A stretch of DNA of 7,295 nucleotides from CAZXVW01 sp964644025 (GTDB lineage Bacteria > Acidobacteriota > Terriglobia > Bryobacterales > Bryobacteraceae): NCBI GenBank assembly GCA_964644025.1, contig CAZXVW010000199.1, positions 1 to 7,295 on the forward strand, written 5' to 3'. The translations under genes and the position numbers were made by a program. The notes under the pieces are model-generated. The model was not told the DNA's origin. It did no database searches and was given only the letters and a program-made list of their open reading frames with translations. Below are positions 4,195-7,295 of this stretch, piece after piece; positions within the stretch are counted from its first letter, which is position 1, and every line of letters begins with the position of its first letter.

Positions 4195-6609
4195 TTACAA
4201 CCTGAGCTCATAGCCCGCCGCGCGCATCCCGTCGATGACTCGCTGGCGGATAGAGTTGACCTCGGCGGCGGTGAGCGTGTGGTCCGGGGCGAACACGGTG
4301 AGCCGGTAGGAGAGGCTCCGCTTTCCCTCGGGCAACGGCTTGCCGGTGTACTGGCGCAGAAAGGCGATGGAAGCCAGGCTCGGGCCGGCCAGTTCGGCCA
4401 GGCGCTTCTGGACGTCGCCGGCGGGTTCGCGCAGGCCGGCCACCACCGAGAGGTCGAAGGCGCTCGCCGGGAAGCGGTTGAGCGGGCGGTACTTCTTCTG
4501 GACGGGACCCAGGCGCCGCATTTCGCGGAGGTCGACATCGAGCAGGGCCGCCCGGCCTTCCACCATTTTGGGGTGGAGCTCGAAGATGCGCCCCAACGTC
4601 TTGCCGCGCCAGGCCAGCTCATAAGCCCGTGCCGGGTGCTCGTAGCAGCGGGCGGTGGCGTGCGTCACCTCGGCCCCCGGCATCAGGCTTTCGGCCACGC
4701 GCTTCATCTCGAACAAGCCGGTTGTGCCGTCGCCCTCACGCGAGTAGACTGCGGCCACCAGGTGGTCGATCTCGTCGGGAAGCTCGGCGGGCTCCGGCTT
4801 CGGGCCGCCGGTGGCGGCCGCGCCCGCACCCGCGCTGCCCTCGCCGGCGCCCTCGTTGATCTGGCTGCGGCGCCGGGGGTGGATTTCATAGCCGATCTCG
4901 AACAGGCGGAACTCGTCCAAGTGTCTGGCGTTGCTGCGGATGTTCTTCACCACGCCGGGCACCAGGCTCCGGCGCATGTGCGTCAGGTCCGAGGCGATCG
5001 GGTTGACGATGGCCAGGTGCTCGGCCGGATCCATGCCGAACTCCCGCGCCATCTCCGCGCTGATGAAAGAGTAGTTGTGGACCTCGGTGAAGCCAAGCGC
5101 GGCCACCAGGGTGCGGACACCACGATGGAACAGGCGCTCCTCATTCGCCGGCGGCGGCACAGAAGGAATCAGCGGGGCCGCCGGTGTGATGGAATCGTAG
5201 CCCACCATCCGGCCCACCTCTTCGAGAACGTCGTCCTTGATCGAGACGTCGCGGGTGGCCCGCCAGCTCGGCACCGTGACCGCCACGGTTTTCGAACTCA
5301 CCGTTTCCACGCTGAATCCAAGCGCCTTGAGAATCCCTTTGACCTCGCTCATCTCGACCCGCCGCCCCAGTTTGCGCGCCACCCACTCCAAGTGGAGCGC
5401 GATCTGCGGCGGAGCCGGGATCTCGCGCCTGGCGTCGGCCAGCCCGCCGGCGATCCGGATTCCCGGTGAAACGGCGCGGAGCAGCTCGACGGCCCGCGCC
5501 AGTCCGCAGACCGTATTCAGGGGGTCCTGTCCCTTCTCAAAGCGCATCGAGGCGTCGGTGCGCAGCTTCAGCTTGCTCGACGTTCTGCGAATGCTGGTGG
5601 GATGGAAATTGGCGGCCTCGAGGACGATGCGCTGCGTGCGCTCCACCACGCCCGTGTCCAGCCCGCCGATGACTCCACCGATGGCCACCGGTCCTTTCAC
5701 GTCGGCAATCACCAGGTTGGACGCATCAAGGTGGTAAGTCTCGCCGTTGAGCGCGGTGAGAAACTCACCCTCGGCCGCCGGACGCACGATGATGGTGTTG
5801 CCCGTGAGCGTGTCCCGGTCGAAGGCGTGCATCGGCTCGGCGATCTCGCTCATAACATAGTTGGTCACGTCGACGATGTTGCTGATTGCGTTCAGGCCGA
5901 TCGCCTCCAGCCGGTACTGCATCCACAGCGGCGACGGCTGCACGGTGACGTTGTCGAACGTAAGCGCCGAGTAACGCGGGCACAGTTCGAAGTCCTCGAT
6001 CTTGACCTGGATGTCCGCCTCGCCGGAGGGCAGCAGATCCAGCTTCACCGGGTTCGCCAGGGGCTTCCGGAGGATGGCGGCGACTTCGCGCGCCAGACCG
6101 TAGTGGCCCCACAGATCCGGCCGGTGGGTGATGGACTTGTTGTCGATTTCGATGATGTGGTCCGGCGTGCAACCGGGGATCGGTTCCCCCGGTTCGGCGG
6201 TGAGCTCCAGGATCCCGGCGGCGTCGCGATTAATGCCGAGCTCGGCCCCGCTGGCGAGCATGCCGTCGCTGGCAACGCCGGCGATCTCGATCTTGCCGAT
6301 CTCGCCTTCCGGCAGCTTCGTCCCGGCCGGCACGTAAGCGCTGGTCATTCCCTGGCGGCAGTTCGGTGCGCCGCAGACGACCGTCTTGACGCCATAGCGG
6401 CCGGTTTCGACAGTGACCTTCTTGTTCTTGCCCCCGGGGATCGGCTCTACCGCTGTCACGCGCCCCGCGCAGACGCGATCCAGGTAGCCGCCGTAAGGCT
6501 CGACCCCCTCGCACTCGGCCGTTTTCATCGTGATGAGCCGGCCGAGCTCTTTCGGGCTGACGTCAACCCCTTCAACAAGTTCGCAAAGCCAGTTGTATGA
6601 GAACTTCAT
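4195..6609 (-). CDS. pheT: PheT, phenylalanine-tRNA ligase beta subunit
   Basis: PheT is the beta subunit of the (alpha-beta)2 phenylalanyl-tRNA synthetase; it binds and edits tRNA-Phe while PheS performs aminoacylation. The 804-residue product has all expected domains: N-terminal region, an OB-fold tRNA-binding domain (about 42-148, with CAGRVTAVEPIPGGKNKKV and VCGAPNCRQGM), the B3/B4 editing domain (about 205-380, with SNIVDVTNYVMSEIAEPMHA and H261 at the place of the known editing histidine), the B5 domain (about 400-475, ending in DDVLEEVGRMVGYDSI), a catalytic-like core (about 490-690) and the C-terminal FDX-ACB domain (about 709-804). An Ala/Gly/Pro-rich insertion lies at about 585-606. 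The start MKFSYNWLCELV is canonical, though no strong ribosome-binding site precedes it. It follows pheS by 40 bp as an operon. Its last ~28 codons have a second copy at 3266. Confidence 0.97.
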   Translation of the reverse strand: MKFSYNWLCELVEGVDVSPKELGRLITMKTAECEGVEPYGGYLDRVCAGRVTAVEPIPGGKNKKVTVETGRYGVKTVVCGAPNCRQGMTSAYVPAGTKLPEGEIGKIEIAGVASDGMLASGAELGINRDAAGILELTAEPGEPIPGCTPDHIIEIDNKSITHRPDLWGHYGLAREVAAILRKPLANPVKLDLLPSGEADIQVKIEDFELCPRYSALTFDNVTVQPSPLWMQYRLEAIGLNAISNIVDVTNYVMSEIAEPMHAFDRDTLTGNTIIVRPAAEGEFLTALNGETYHLDASNLVIADVKGPVAIGGVIGGLDTGVVERTQRIVLEAANFHPTSIRRTSSKLKLRTDASMRFEKGQDPLNTVCGLARAVELLRAVSPGIRIAGGLADARREIPAPPQIALHLEWVARKLGRRVEMSEVKGILKALGFSVETVSSKTVAVTVPSWRATRDVSIKDDVLEEVGRMVGYDSITPAAPLIPSVPPPANEERLFHRGVRTLVAALGFTEVHNYSFISAEMAREFGMDPAEHLAIVNPIASDLTHMRRSLVPGVVKNIRSNARHLDEFRLFEIGYEIHPRRRSQINEGAGEGSAGAGAAATGGPKPEPAELPDEIDHLVAAVYSREGDGTTGLFEMKRVAESLMPGAEVTHATARCYEHPARAYELAWRGKTLGRIFELHPKMVEGRAALLDVDLREMRRLGPVQKKYRPLNRFPASAFDLSVVAGLREPAGDVQKRLAELAGPSLASIAFLRQYTGKPLPEGKRSLSYRLTVFAPDHTLTAAEVNSIRQRVIDGMRAAGYELRL
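4212..4249. repeat. 38 bp perfect direct repeat, copy 2 (copy 1 at 3283-3320)
   Basis: This is the in-gene partner of the 38 bp block at 3283-3320 and lies in the 3' end of pheT. Together the two blocks frame the intact toxin-antitoxin module and the orphan xseA tail. Confidence 0.9.
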
Positions 6610-6620
6610 TTTTGTTCAAG

Positions 6621-6650
6621 CCGCTGAGAGCACGGAATTCACGGAGAATC
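6621..6650 (-). repeat. Short periodic repeat in the pheS-pheT spacer
   Basis: Two 9 bp units, CACGGAATT (6631-6639) and CACGGAGAA (6640-6648), stand in tandem, preceded by a weaker related GCTGAGAG. From memory, similar degenerate CACGGAG/CACAGAG intergenic repeats occur in many soil-bacterial genomes; this could be a fragment of one. It fills most of the 40 bp spacer, so it lies in the operon mRNA upstream of the pheT start. No function is shown. Confidence 0.35.
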
Positions 6651-7295
6651 TAAAACTGAGTCAGGAATCTCAGATCGCCGCTTTGGAGCAACCGAATGTC
6701 GTCGATCTCGTATCGCATCATGGCCAGCCGGGTGAGGCCGATGCCAAACGCAAAGCCGTTCCATTCCTCCGGGTCGATGCCGCCCATTCTCAGCACGTTC
6801 GGGTGCACCAGGCCGCAGCCCAGCAGTTCCAGCCAGCCGGTCTGCTTGCAGACCGCGCAGCCCCGGCCGGCGCAGATCAGGCACTGGATGTCCAGCTCGA
6901 ATCCCGGTTCGACGAAAGGAAAGTAGCCGGGACGCAGGCGCACGGTCACGTCGCGATGGAAAACGGCGCTGAGCAGCGTCTTCATGAAGTAGACCAGGTG
7001 GGCGATGGAAACCTCCCGGTCCACCATCATGCCTTCGAGTTGGTAGAAGGTGTGCTCGTGAGAGGCGTCCACTTCCTCGTTGCGGAAGATGCGTCCCGGG
7101 GCGATCAGTCGCAGCGGCGGTCCCAGCCGCTCCATGCCGCGCACCTGGACCGGCGAAGTGTGCGTGCGCAGCAGGTTGCCGCCCTCGACCCAGAAGGTGT
7201 CCTGCATGTCCCGCGCCGGGTGATCGGGCGGGATGTTCAGCGCGTCGAAGTTGTTGTACTCGGTCTCGATCTCGGGACCCTCGATCGAGGTGAAG
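6650..7295 (-). CDS. pheS: PheS, phenylalanine-tRNA ligase alpha subunit (C-terminal ~214 residues; 5' end off window)
   Basis: PheS is the catalytic alpha subunit that activates phenylalanine with ATP and transfers it to tRNA-Phe. The frame is open from the right window edge to TAG at 6650-6652. The visible part starts within the class II core: FTSIEGPEIETEYNNFDALN, IPPDHPARDMQDTFWVEGG and LLRTHTSPVQVR, then motif 2 around LIAPGRIFRNEEVDASHEHT and FYQLEGMMVD, and motif 3 as GIGLTRLAMMRYEIDDIR before the C-terminal RFLTQF. An insert with CLICAGRGCAVCKQTGW has four cysteines in a zinc-knuckle-like arrangement, known in many bacterial PheS proteins. It heads the pheST operon, whose promoter and any leader attenuator lie outside the window. 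About 125 N-terminal residues, including the coiled coil, are missing. Confidence 0.97.
   Translation of the reverse strand, partial: FTSIEGPEIETEYNNFDALNIPPDHPARDMQDTFWVEGGNLLRTHTSPVQVRGMERLGPPLRLIAPGRIFRNEEVDASHEHTFYQLEGMMVDREVSIAHLVYFMKTLLSAVFHRDVTVRLRPGYFPFVEPGFELDIQCLICAGRGCAVCKQTGWLELLGCGLVHPNVLRMGGIDPEEWNGFAFGIGLTRLAMMRYEIDDIRLLQSGDLRFLTQF

Noticed and set aside
4096..5469. Long plus-strand open frame (457 codons) antisense to pheT
   Set aside because: It lies wholly opposite the well-supported pheT and reads as Arg/His/Ala/Gly-rich sequence typical of the antisense of a high-GC gene; no recognisable domain.
5602..6600. Plus-strand open frame (332 codons) antisense to the 5' half of pheT
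   Set aside because: Same reason: shadow of pheT codon structure, with no family motif.

Overview
This is a high-GC bacterial window built mostly of housekeeping genes for tRNA biology and DNA repair. The style of the proteins (a TsaD with an internal insertion, a PheS with a four-cysteine insert, a VapBC pair of the kind common in soil bacteria) would suit an Acidobacteriota-like soil organism. That placement is a weak inference; nothing in the window is diagnostic.

Layout. On the left, the 5' part of queA (minus strand, running off the edge) is divergent from tsaD and xseA (plus strand). On the right, pheS (running off the edge) and pheT form a minus-strand operon. pheT converges on xseA, and the roughly 1.1 kb gap between their stop codons is the accessory part of the window. 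It holds an intact VapB-type antitoxin and VapC-type PIN toxin pair (3491-4157) immediately before the pheT stop.

The 395 bp between xseA and the intact antitoxin are not ordinary spacer. They contain, in order: a copy of the antitoxin leader with its first 15 codons (3096-3189), about 75 bp of unclear origin, a second copy of the last ~28 codons of pheT with its stop (3266-~3357, minus strand), and, joined directly to it, a second copy of the last 27 codons of xseA with its stop (3358-3441, plus strand). So the order is xseA, broken antitoxin, pheT tail, xseA tail, antitoxin, toxin, pheT. This is the footprint expected if a unit spanning xseA tail, toxin-antitoxin and pheT tail was tandemly duplicated, or integrated as a circle, and one copy then lost its toxin-antitoxin genes. 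Several of the differences between copies are synonymous, and they include runs where every codon differs but the amino acid is kept. The extra tails therefore look like functional orthologues from a relative with the same gene order rather than local copies decaying by drift. This is the most interesting part of the window.

Functionally, queA (queuosine in tRNA), tsaD (t6A37 in tRNA) and pheST (charging of tRNA-Phe) all act on tRNA, and VapC-type PIN toxins are often tRNA or rRNA endonucleases. xseA is the large subunit of exonuclease VII; its small-subunit partner xseB is not in the window.
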